A DNA stretch of 63,387 nucleotides from Luteolibacter pohnpeiensis. Lineage in GTDB: Bacteria; Verrucomicrobiota; Verrucomicrobiia; Verrucomicrobiales; Akkermansiaceae. The DNA is taken from assembly GCF_016595435.1 (NCBI RefSeq), contig NZ_JAENIJ010000025.1, positions 1 through 63,387 on the forward strand, written 5' to 3'. The translations under genes and the position numbers were made by a program. Of the stretch, positions 1 to 7,747 are shown in pieces (position 1 is the first letter of the stretch; each line of letters opens with the position of its first letter). The notes beneath the pieces are model-generated. The model had not been told where the DNA came from, searched no databases, and saw only the letters and a list, made by a program, of their open reading frames with translations.

Positions 1-2
1 TC

Positions 3-278
3 GATCGCGGCAAGCGGCGTGATCGATTGGCGGATCATTTCACCGGATTTGTCGCACAGGGGTTTGAAGGGCGCATTCTCTCTTTTGATGAACAAGCGGC
101 TCACTTCTTTGCTGAGATCGCAGCGCGCCGCAATAAGAAGGAACTTAGCGAAAATGTCGTTGATATGATGATCGCTGGTATCGCCAAGAGCGTGAATGCT
201 TCAATAGCGACCCGGAATACGAAGGACTTTGTCACCTCTGGTGTTAAACTGATTGATCCATGGCAGACCAGCAGTTGA
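3..278 (+). CDS. VapC/FitB-like PIN-domain toxin, 5' truncated
   Basis: The frame is open from the first bases of the window, so the true start lies upstream; the TTG at 27 is only an internal codon. The 92 visible residues look like the C-terminal half of a type II PIN toxin: the stretch GRILSFDEQAAHFFAEI is typical of the helix before the third acidic residue, VVDMMIAGIAKS carries the conserved Asp of the PIN active site, and ATRNTKDF matches the usual end motif (TRNxxDF). PIN toxins are Mg-dependent RNases, normally paired with an antitoxin just upstream, which would be outside the window. Family call is fairly sure; substrate is unknown. Confidence 0.75.
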   Translation, partial: DRGKRRDRLADHFTGFVAQGFEGRILSFDEQAAHFFAEIAARRNKKELSENVVDMMIAGIAKSVNASIATRNTKDFVTSGVKLIDPWQTSS

Positions 279-486
279 TGGGGGAGTTTATAACAAGTTA
301 TATCACCAGGCTCGCGGTGGCAGGGATTATGATGAGAATTCGTTGAATGGGAGTGTAATCAATCAAGTGGAGAAATGATCACTATAAATCCAAATGATGA
401 AGGGCCGTTGGAGTATATGGAATAGCGCTACACCTGGTTTCAGGAAACGGTTCTTATCAACTGATTGGCACCAGGTAATCCAGCGT

Positions 487-515
487 GGTAGCTGGGATGG
501 GATTTTCCAGCTACC
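487..515. terminator. Perfect 9-bp hairpin after the TatD gene
   Basis: ggtagctgg (487-495) and ccagctacc (507-515) form a 9-bp stem with an 11-base loop just beyond the stop of the leftward TatD gene. There is no T run on either side, so it may be only a weak or factor-assisted terminator. The rest of 279-535 holds no convincing gene. Confidence 0.4.
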
Positions 516-535
516 CGTTATGCTAACAACCTCTG

Positions 536-1336
536 CTACAGCGCGAAGTTTTTACACTGGCTGAGGAACTTTTTCGGGTTCTCAAACAGGATTTTTTCCA
601 CCTGTTCGGGGGAATGATGTCGACGTTTCATTTCGATCGCGCATTTCGGCACGGCTTGGGGATCGGAAACGCCCCAGTCACAAGCGGAGTTGAGCCAGAG
701 ACTCTCATCGCCGTAGATTTCTAACATATCGATCGCGCGATTCGGCGTGCATTTGCTCTCTGGATACAAGGTCATGCCAGCCCAGTAACCTTGATCGAGC
801 ACCAGTGGCGCGGTGTGCTCTTCAACGTGGTCGATCACAACCCGGGACCGATCGAGTTTTGAAAAGGATGCTAGCGAATCCAAAATCAAGCGCGTGCCCT
901 TGAGCTTGTCCTCCAAATGCGGAGTGTGGATCAAAATCGGCAAATCATGATCGAGAGCGAGCTGGACGTGTTCTTCAAAGATTTTCAACTCATTGCGGGT
1001 GTTCTTGTTGAGCCCGATTTCCCCAATGCCGAGCACGGTGGGTTTCTTGAGAAATTCCGGAATGATCGCCATGACTTCACGGGCGAAACCCGGATCATCC
1101 GCTTCCTTTGGATTGATGCAGAGCCAGCAGAAATGCTTGATCCCGAATTTGGCGGCGCGTTTCGGTTCATACTCGGTGAGTTGGCGGAAGTAGTCGAAAA
1201 ATCCTTCGGCTGAAGATCGGTCGTAGCCCGCCCAAAATGCTGGTTCGCAGAGTGCTTCGCAGCCGGAGAGAGCAAGTTTTTCGTAGTCGTCTGTGGTCCG
1301 GCTGACCATGTGGCCGTGTGGCTCAATGTATTTCAT
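536..1336 (-). CDS. TatD-family metal-dependent hydrolase
   Basis: 266 residues, the usual TatD length. Family marks are seen in order: EPHGHMVSR at the N-terminus (the H-x-H metal pair), GIGEIGLN near residue 100 (the metal-binding Glu), LPILIHTPH near 135 (His ligand), VVIDHVEE near 170 (His ligand) and SACDWGVSD near 220 (the Asp of TIM-barrel amidohydrolases, usually xETDxP). TatD proteins are Mg-dependent nucleases or related phosphohydrolases; some relatives (EboB type) act in export of small molecules, and the divergent N-terminus resembles those as much as classic TatD. It follows an 88-residue gene on the same strand by 24 bases, probably an operon. Confidence 0.75.
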   Translation of the reverse strand: MKYIEPHGHMVSRTTDDYEKLALSGCEALCEPAFWAGYDRSSAEGFFDYFRQLTEYEPKRAAKFGIKHFCWLCINPKEADDPGFAREVMAIIPEFLKKPTVLGIGEIGLNKNTRNELKIFEEHVQLALDHDLPILIHTPHLEDKLKGTRLILDSLASFSKLDRSRVVIDHVEEHTAPLVLDQGYWAGMTLYPESKCTPNRAIDMLEIYGDESLWLNSACDWGVSDPQAVPKCAIEMKRRHHSPEQVEKILFENPKKFLSQCKNFAL

Positions 1337-1360
1337 GCTAAAAGGTTCGTTATCTGAAAA

Positions 1361-1627
1361 TTACTGGGGCAAGGCAGCACCAAAGGCACCTTGGAACGGA
1401 GCGGTCTCGGCAATGTCTGTGGTGTGGTCCGAAAATGACTCAAGAATGGCACGGGCACGGTCGGGGCGATCGCTGAGCAAAATGGGCAGGGCCTTTTTAA
1501 ACGCTTCAAATCGGTAATCGTCCTCGCCGGAATGGCGGTCGATGCGATCGAGAAACGCGGCGATGTCGATGAGTTTCCAGCGGGTTTCGATAAACTGGAG
1601 ATCGAGTAGTTCCTGTTTGTTCGGCAT
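1361..1627 (-). CDS. Small conserved-looking protein, function unknown
   Basis: 88 residues, mostly helical and acidic, no signal peptide or membrane segment. It lies 24 bases upstream of the TatD-family gene on the same strand, so the two are likely co-transcribed and may act together. I do not recognise the family. The helical pattern (ETRWKLIDIAAFLDRIDRH) looks like a real protein rather than a chance frame. Confidence 0.5.
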   Translation of the reverse strand: MPNKQELLDLQFIETRWKLIDIAAFLDRIDRHSGEDDYRFEAFKKALPILLSDRPDRARAILESFSDHTTDIAETAPFQGAFGAALPQ

Positions 1628-1732
1628 GCGGAGACTCTACGTGGGGATTTTCCCGGGTCACACGAAGATTTCCAAAAATGAACGATCGTATGTTGGCTTG
1701 CGGGTTGGATTGGGATGGTGTGAGCTTCGCTC

Positions 1733-2767
1733 GTGTTCGCTTATTACGTGCATCATTTGAACCCGGTGGCCTTGCCGCTCTTTGGGAATTTGCAATTACG
1801 ATGGTATGGACTTGCCTACCTTTCTGGATTTCTTGCGGGATTCCTTCTACTCCGATATCTCGCTAAGAAACAGCTATGGGTGTTGAAGCCGGAAAAAACC
1901 GCTGATTTCATCGCCGCCGCCGCACTGTTTGGGGTCTTTATTGGGGGTCGCTTAGGCTACATCCTGTTTTATCACATTCCCAGAGAAGGGTGGGAGAGTT
2001 TGATCAAGGATCCGCTTTTGGTAGTCCGCGTTTGGGAAGGGGGGATGGCGAGCCACGGCGGGATTCTCGGGCTGGTGATTTTTACCTGGTTCTATGCTAA
2101 AAAACACAAGGTCTCATGGACCGGTCTCGGTGATGGATTGTGTGTGGTGGCACCGATCGGTTTGTTTTTCGGCCGCATGGCGAATTTCATCAATGGAGAA
2201 CTCTATGGCCGGGTGGTCCATGGCATCTCCTGGGCGGTCAAGTTTCCACTCGCTCTGACCGATAGCCACGCTCCTGAGGCACTGAATTTCGATGCCGCCG
2301 CCGCAGCAGCGGTCAATGCAGACCCAAGTTTGCTGAAATCTTACGAAGCGATGCAAAGTGCTAGCGACGCAGGCTACGGGTATGCGAGAACGCAGTTTTT
2401 CGATAACCTCCTCGCCTCGAATCGGCATTCGGAAGCCGTTCGCGACGCAATTGCTCCGTATCTGGAGCCTCGTCACCCATCCCAGATTTACGAAGGAATG
2501 CTGGAAGGGCTGCTTTTATTCTCGATCCTTTGGACCGTGCGAATTCTCTGCCCGAAGGCGCCTAACGGATTGCTGACCGGTTTATTTTTCGGGATTTACG
2601 CGATTTTCCGAATTTTCGGTGAGCAATTCCGTCAACCAGACGCCGCTTGGGTGGTTCAAGGTTTGGTAACCCAGGGGCAATTCCTGTCCTGCTTCATGTT
2701 CCTGTTTTCCGCAGCATTCCTGTTCTATGCATGGACCCAGCACCGGAAGGCGAAAAACGCGCTCTAA
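1733..2767 (+). CDS. lgt: Prolipoprotein diacylglyceryl transferase
   Basis: Inner-membrane enzyme that moves a diacylglyceryl group from phosphatidylglycerol to the lipobox Cys of prolipoproteins, the first step of lipoprotein maturation. Several membrane segments are visible. Lgt signatures are clear: GGRLGYILFY near residue 65, WEGGMASHGG near 102, GLFFGRMANFINGELYGR near 143-160 (core signature) and HPSQIYEGMLEG near 247. Between the last two lies an insertion of about 60 residues rich in Ala that classic enterobacterial Lgt lacks. GTG is the start; a Met at 1736 or later would cut the first helix. The phage lysis lipoprotein further on would depend on this pathway. Confidence 0.95.
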   Translation: MFAYYVHHLNPVALPLFGNLQLRWYGLAYLSGFLAGFLLLRYLAKKQLWVLKPEKTADFIAAAALFGVFIGGRLGYILFYHIPREGWESLIKDPLLVVRVWEGGMASHGGILGLVIFTWFYAKKHKVSWTGLGDGLCVVAPIGLFFGRMANFINGELYGRVVHGISWAVKFPLALTDSHAPEALNFDAAAAAAVNADPSLLKSYEAMQSASDAGYGYARTQFFDNLLASNRHSEAVRDAIAPYLEPRHPSQIYEGMLEGLLLFSILWTVRILCPKAPNGLLTGLFFGIYAIFRIFGEQFRQPDAAWVVQGLVTQGQFLSCFMFLFSAAFLFYAWTQHRKAKNAL

Positions 2768-2774
2768 ACTTCCA

Positions 2775-3341
2775 TCAAGCACACTGTTCCCAGGCTTTTT
2801 TTAATGCGGGGCCGATCGCACTGGCTAGCGCCGTCTGCCAATCCTGATCGGTCTCGATGATTGGAAGTTTTGGCAAATTCCTCACGGGCAGAGCGCTGTT
2901 GGTGCGACATTCGAGATAAATTTCTCCGTTTTCGCCTTCGCCAATGACGGAACCGATGCTGCTGCCGATTCCGGCCAGGGCTGCCTGAATCCAGCGCGCG
3001 CCAAGCTGAGGACAACGGACGTCGGCAGTCATCAGAATGGGGAACGGCGGGAAATTTCCGCTGAAATCAAACTCCCAGCCATCGGTTTTAAAAACCAACC
3101 CCTCGCTGATCCAGCGATCCGCAAGCAGCGGCAAAAGCCAGAACCTCACCGCCTCCGCAGCATCTTCGGGATCAGTGACGATCCGGATTCTGGTTTCATT
3201 CAGACCTTTGAGCTGGCGCATCGTGGTCAGCACGGTGGCTCGATACCGGTGGGCCGCTTCTTCGGCCGAGGTTTCTGCGATCATTGCGGGAAACACGCAA
3301 CCGGGTAACGGCTCGGTGATGTGGAGAGTGAGGAGGCGCAC
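2775..3341 (-). CDS. DUF2064-like (GT-A fold) protein, divergent
   Basis: 188 residues, ending 8 bases from the lgt stop on the opposite strand. EEAAHRYRATVLTTMRQL resembles the early helix of DUF2064 proteins, ILMTADVRCPQLG resembles their sugar-nucleotide strand (usually GSDxPxL), and GEGENGEIYL resembles the G-P-xx-D-G-G-Y-Y segment. Several of these key residues are changed, so activity is doubtful. The fold guess is moderate; the function is unknown. Confidence 0.4.
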   Translation of the reverse strand: MRLLTLHITEPLPGCVFPAMIAETSAEEAAHRYRATVLTTMRQLKGLNETRIRIVTDPEDAAEAVRFWLLPLLADRWISEGLVFKTDGWEFDFSGNFPPFPILMTADVRCPQLGARWIQAALAGIGSSIGSVIGEGENGEIYLECRTNSALPVRNLPKLPIIETDQDWQTALASAIGPALKKAWEQCA

Positions 3342-3485
3342 GCCGCGAACGATGCGAGATGGGAGCTACCTCGCCAATTCGGAATTCGTCACGTCAAATT
3401 CCTACACATTTCCTGAATTTCTGGTAGATAAAACAATCTTGCCGAAAAAGTCCCAAGCGGGGATGGTGGCTGCAGACGAAAAACG

Positions 3486-5933
3486 ATGGGACATCGCGAC
3501 AACAAAAAACGGGGCGAGAAGTCCGAGCCTGGCAAGTGGTCGAATGAGATCACTGGCCTGATTTTGATCGGAACGGGGGTGATTTTGCTACTTTCGCTGG
3601 TTTCCTACAGCCCGGCGGATTTACCGGCATGGGGATTTTTAGAGGCATTTGCCGCGAAGGGAGCAGCTGAGGGAGGGAATTTGATCGGCCCGGTGGGGGA
3701 GATTTTCGGATTTGTTCAAATCCTCCTGTTTGGTGCGGCAGCTTGCCTGATTCCAGTGGCACTGATCTGGTTTGGGGTGGTGAAAATGGCGTTTGATGGC
3801 TCGCTATGGCCGCGCTTGTTCATCGGCTTTTTGATCCTGTTGCTGACTGCGACGGCTTGGCTGCATACCGCAGACTATTTTTTCAAGGACTGGGCGATGC
3901 GCTGCCAGATCAATACTCCTGGCGGCGTGATCGGCAGTGGTCTGGGTGGATTTGTCCTGACCAGCGTGATCGGGCAGGTCGGAACCTTGATTTTGACCGG
4001 ATTCGGCTACGTGGTGGCCTTGTTGCTCATCACCGGCCAGCGTCCGGTTCATTTCACCCGGGCATGCTACCGGTTGAGCCGCCTTAAATACACCGAGTGG
4101 AAGATCCAGCGGGCTGAAAACGGCAAACTCGCCGCGCGCGAATCTGAAATGCTGGCAGAACGCGAGCGCCAGCGCGAACAACGCCGCCGGGATCGCGAAA
4201 CCTCCAAGGCCGCAAAAGCGAAACCTGCCGAGGAAGACCCGCAATCGATGCTGCCCCTGCGCGAAACCCCGCCACCGCAGATCATCGATTCCTCCCAACG
4301 CCGCATGGCCGAGGCGGTTTCCCCCGGAGCGAAGCCATTCGAACGCAAGAAAGGCCACCAATCCTTGTCCGTCAGCGGATTTGAAAATTACGATCTACCC
4401 GGCTTCGATTTGCTGGATGAGGTTGAATTGGGCGACGCGCCGGAAACGGATCGCGATGAGCTGATCAACACCCAGCGCATCATCATCGACACCCTGAAAG
4501 CGTTCGGGATCGATGTGACCGCGGGTGACATCACTCGCGGGCCAACGATTACCCGCTACGAAATTTACCCATCCACGGGCTTGCGGGTTTCGCGGATTTC
4601 CCAGTTGGAAGCGGACCTGGCTCGCGCCACCTGCGCGGAACGGATCAACATCCTCGCACCAATTCCCGGCAAGGATACCGTGGGGATTGAGCTGGCGAAC
4701 TCGACCAAGGTCGCGGTGCCGCTTCACGAATTGCTGCACGATCCGGAGTTTCGCTCCGCGAAAAAGAAGATCCCGCTCGCTCTCGGCAAGGACGTTTACG
4801 GCAAGACCGTCATCGGCGACCTCGCCGCGATGCCGCACTTGCTGGTGGCCGGCGCGACCGGTTCCGGTAAGTCGGTGTGTATCAACTCGATCATTGCTTC
4901 CATGCTGTTCAAATTCGGCCCGGATGAACTGCGATTCATCATGGTCGACCCGAAGGTGGTGGAAATGCAGATGTATAACAAGCTGCCCCACCTGGTCGTT
5001 CCAGTCGTGACCGATCCGAAGAAAACCGTCGCCGCCTTGAAGTGGGTGGTGAACGAAATGGAGAAGCGCTATCGTATGTTCGCCAAGGAAGGCGTGCGGA
5101 ATTTCGACAGCTTCAATAATCGACCAAGGCCGGAAAAGGCGGAGGTCGAAGAAAAAGAGCCGGAGCCGGAAGCGCCGAATCTCACCGATGAGGAAATCGA
5201 AGCCATCGCGGTTTCACTGGGCGAAGGTGATCTCGGTCCTGAAGCGGACGATGATGAACTGGACTTTGCCGAAGAAGAGATTCCGGATCGTTTCCCATAC
5301 ATCGTTGTCTTGATCGACGAGCTTGCCGACCTGATGCAGACCGCTCCTGCGGATGTCGAAATGTGCATCGCGCGGATCGCCCAAAAAGCCCGTGCGGCCG
5401 GGATTCACCTCATCATCGCCACCCAGACGCCTCGCGCGGACGTGGTCACAGGCATCATCAAGGCCAACATCCCATGCCGCATCGCCTTCCAGGTTTCATC
5501 GGCACTCGATTCGCGGGTGATCCTCGATACCAAAGGCGCGGACAAACTGGTTGGAAAAGGGGACATGCTCTACCTGCCACCGGGTTCCGCGAAATTGGAA
5601 CGTTCTCAAGGTGCGTTTGTTTCCGATGCAGAAGTGGAGCGCATCGTCGATCACTGCGCGGCGCAGGGAGCACCCAAATTCGAGCTGGATATCCAGGCCT
5701 CGCTGGACGCGGCGGATTCAGGAATGGATGAAGATGTTTCAGATGCTGACGAGGAATTGATCGTCAAATGCATCGAGGTCGTGCGCCAGGAACAGAAGGC
5801 GAGCACCTCGCTGCTTCAGCGTCGTCTCCGGCTTGGCTACACCCGTGCCGCACGCATGGTGGACATCCTGGAGCAACGCGGCATCGTCGGACCAGGCGAT
5901 GGAGCGAAAGCTCGTGAGGTTTATTTGAAGTGA
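3486..5933 (+). CDS. ftsK: DNA translocase FtsK
   Basis: 815 residues. Divisome-anchored hexameric pump that moves the chromosome terminus during division. Four to five N-terminal membrane segments (about 20-185), a charged coiled-coil linker (about 210-290), then the motor: Walker A GATGSGKSVC near 456, Walker B VVLIDELAD near 606, and the C-terminal gamma winged helix (about 750-815, ending LEQRGIVGPGDGAKAREVYL) that reads KOPS. The linker is short compared with E. coli. An acidic Glu/Asp insertion of about 60 residues (near 540-600) sits between the Walker motifs. It is the last clear host protein gene before the tRNA and phage. Confidence 0.95.
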   Translation: MGHRDNKKRGEKSEPGKWSNEITGLILIGTGVILLLSLVSYSPADLPAWGFLEAFAAKGAAEGGNLIGPVGEIFGFVQILLFGAAACLIPVALIWFGVVKMAFDGSLWPRLFIGFLILLLTATAWLHTADYFFKDWAMRCQINTPGGVIGSGLGGFVLTSVIGQVGTLILTGFGYVVALLLITGQRPVHFTRACYRLSRLKYTEWKIQRAENGKLAARESEMLAERERQREQRRRDRETSKAAKAKPAEEDPQSMLPLRETPPPQIIDSSQRRMAEAVSPGAKPFERKKGHQSLSVSGFENYDLPGFDLLDEVELGDAPETDRDELINTQRIIIDTLKAFGIDVTAGDITRGPTITRYEIYPSTGLRVSRISQLEADLARATCAERINILAPIPGKDTVGIELANSTKVAVPLHELLHDPEFRSAKKKIPLALGKDVYGKTVIGDLAAMPHLLVAGATGSGKSVCINSIIASMLFKFGPDELRFIMVDPKVVEMQMYNKLPHLVVPVVTDPKKTVAALKWVVNEMEKRYRMFAKEGVRNFDSFNNRPRPEKAEVEEKEPEPEAPNLTDEEIEAIAVSLGEGDLGPEADDDELDFAEEEIPDRFPYIVVLIDELADLMQTAPADVEMCIARIAQKARAAGIHLIIATQTPRADVVTGIIKANIPCRIAFQVSSALDSRVILDTKGADKLVGKGDMLYLPPGSAKLERSQGAFVSDAEVERIVDHCAAQGAPKFELDIQASLDAADSGMDEDVSDADEELIVKCIEVVRQEQKASTSLLQRRLRLGYTRAARMVDILEQRGIVGPGDGAKAREVYLK

Positions 5934-6059
5934 GAATTTCACGGCATTCCAAGTGTTTCCGGGCTGTCCGAAAAAAATCGTCAAATTCTACGATTTTCGG
6001 GTTGTCAAAACCGGCCCGGTGACTCTTACTTCGCGCCCCGCCCGCAAGGGTTTGTGGAA

Positions 6060-6135
6060 GGCCCGATAGCTCAGTTGGTAGAGCAGCGGATTGAAAATCC
6101 GCGTGTCGCTGGTTCGAATCCGGCTCGGGCCACCA
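6060..6135 (+). tRNA. tRNA-Phe (GAA)
   Basis: Full cloverleaf with encoded CCA: acceptor ggcccga/tcgggcc, D arm gctcagttggtagagc, anticodon stem-loop around ttgaaaa giving GAA, T arm gctggttcgaatccggc. A likely promoter (ttgtca at about 6001) lies upstream. Phage genes begin 60 bases after it, so its 3' half is the likely integration site. Confidence 0.97.
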
Positions 6136-6195
6136 CCTTAAAATCAACGGGTTACGGATTTGTTCAGCAAATCGTGAAGCAAAAGGAGGCCAGCA

Positions 6196-7713
6196 ATGAT
6201 CCTCCGGCCCTACCAAGACGAGTGCGTTCAAGGTATCGCCAAAGGGTTTCAGGCTAATTTTCGCCGACAACTCGCAGTTCTTCCTACCGGTGGCGGGAAA
6301 ACCATTGTTTTCGCAGCCGTCGCGAATCGATTCCTCACCAAGCGGAATGAGCGGACGTTGGTCCTAGCCCACCGCGAAGAGCTTATCGAGCAAGCCGCCG
6401 ACAAGATTTTCAAGTCGACTGGCATCGAGGCTGAGGTTGAGAAGGCGGAACGCCGGGCGAGTCAGCACGCATCGGTGGTGGTGGCATCGATCCAGACAAT
6501 GCAGGGACAGCGCCTCGAGGGATGGCCGCGTGACCATTTCGGACTTCTGGTTGCGGACGAAGCCCACCACTCGTTGGCGAATCAATGGCAGACGACGCTG
6601 AATTATTTCGATTCCCGGATTTTGGGGGTGACGGCTACGCCGGACCGTGGGGACAAGCGGAAGCTATCGGAGTTCTACGACAATGTTGCCTACGAATGCA
6701 CGATTCTCGATCTCATCCGCGCCGGTTTCCTTTCGCCGGTCATGGTTCGCGCCGTTCCGCTCAAAATTGATCTGTCGAAGGTTAAACAAATTGGCGATGA
6801 TCTTGATGCAGGGCAGCTTGGAGACGCGATCGAACCCTATGTGGATACGATTGCCGAATATTTGGCCAAAGAGTGCTCAGACCGGAAAATCGCGGTTTTT
6901 CTGCCACTGGTCGAAACCTCAAAAAAGTTCGTCGCCGCATGCGAGCGGGCAGGAATATCCGCACGCCACATCGATGGTTCATCGCCAGATCGGAAGGAAA
7001 TCCTCTCAGACTACACTGAAGGGAAATTTCAGCTCATTTCCAATGCAATGCTGCTGACAGAGGGATGGGATGAGCCATCGGTTGACTGTGTGGTCATTCT
7101 GCGTCCTACAAAATCCCGCTCGCTGTTCGCTCAAATGGTTGGCCGGGGAACCCGCCTTTCACCTGGCAAAGAAAACCTCCTGTTGCTGGATTTCCTCTGG
7201 CTCCACGAAAAGCACAACCTCGCCAAGCCAGCTTCACTGGTTGCGAGCTCGGAAGCGGAGGAAGAATCGATTACTGAAGCAATTCTTTTGCACGAGGAGA
7301 GGGATTTGACCGAAGCAACCGATGCGGCCGAGATGGAGCGCGAAGCCGCGTTGATTCGTGAGCTTACTGAGAATGCTGCCAAAAAGGCGCGATACATGCC
7401 CATTGAGTCCGTAGCCGCACTTCTCAAGGATACAAAGATGCGCGAATACGAACCAACTTTCGGATGGGAGAAGTCTCCGGCGACTGCAGCGCAAAAAAAA
7501 TGCTTGGAGAGATTTCACATCAAGTGCCCGGTTTCCAAAGGGGAAGCGAGCATGCTGATGGGACGCCTGTTCGATCGATCAAAATCTAAGCTCGCCAGCG
7601 TCGGACAATTGTTGTGGCTTCATCGTCTAGGTCATCCGTCGCCAGCTACGGCCACTCAGAAAGAGGCGAAGGCATTCCTTGATGCGAAGTGGGGAAAGAA
7701 GACCAAGGTCTGA
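6196..7713 (+). CDS. DEAD/DEAH-box SF2 helicase (SSL2/type-III-res class)
   Basis: 505 residues. Motif I PTGGGKT at 30-36, motif II VADEAHH near 120, motif III TATPDRGD near 146, and motif VI QMVGRGTRLSPGK near 313 show a complete SF2 engine. The C-terminal 150 residues are helical and match no domain I recognise; they may bind DNA or a partner. A strong ribosome site (aaaggagg) lies 7 bases before the ATG. It is 34 bases before the primase-helicase gene on the same strand, so a replication role (origin melting or fork remodelling) fits. As the first gene after the tRNA it marks the phage side of the junction. Confidence 0.85.
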   Translation: MILRPYQDECVQGIAKGFQANFRRQLAVLPTGGGKTIVFAAVANRFLTKRNERTLVLAHREELIEQAADKIFKSTGIEAEVEKAERRASQHASVVVASIQTMQGQRLEGWPRDHFGLLVADEAHHSLANQWQTTLNYFDSRILGVTATPDRGDKRKLSEFYDNVAYECTILDLIRAGFLSPVMVRAVPLKIDLSKVKQIGDDLDAGQLGDAIEPYVDTIAEYLAKECSDRKIAVFLPLVETSKKFVAACERAGISARHIDGSSPDRKEILSDYTEGKFQLISNAMLLTEGWDEPSVDCVVILRPTKSRSLFAQMVGRGTRLSPGKENLLLLDFLWLHEKHNLAKPASLVASSEAEEESITEAILLHEERDLTEATDAAEMEREAALIRELTENAAKKARYMPIESVAALLKDTKMREYEPTFGWEKSPATAAQKKCLERFHIKCPVSKGEASMLMGRLFDRSKSKLASVGQLLWLHRLGHPSPATATQKEAKAFLDAKWGKKTKV

Positions 7714-7715
7714 AA

Positions 7716-7731
7716 CTCGACAAAACGCGAA
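7716..7731 (+). promoter_or_regulatory. Phage motif site 1 (ctcgacaaaacgcgaa)
   Basis: Best form of the dispersed phage motif, 16 bases before the primase-helicase start and pointing with it. A 20-base core aactcgacaaaacgcgaatt is identical to the site at 12390-12405 on the other strand, 4.7 kb away. The role could be repressor operator, stoperator or promoter element. Confidence 0.6.
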
Positions 7732-7747
7732 TTATGAATGAAAACCA

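Noticed and set aside
4525..5010. 161-residue frame inside ftsK
   Set aside because: Arg/Ser/Cys-rich shadow of the FtsK motor in another frame.
6196..7713. Helicase as a host gene next to tRNA-Phe
   Set aside because: It shares direction, spacing and ribosome-site style with the phage primase gene 34 bases on, so a phage gene is more likely, though not proven.
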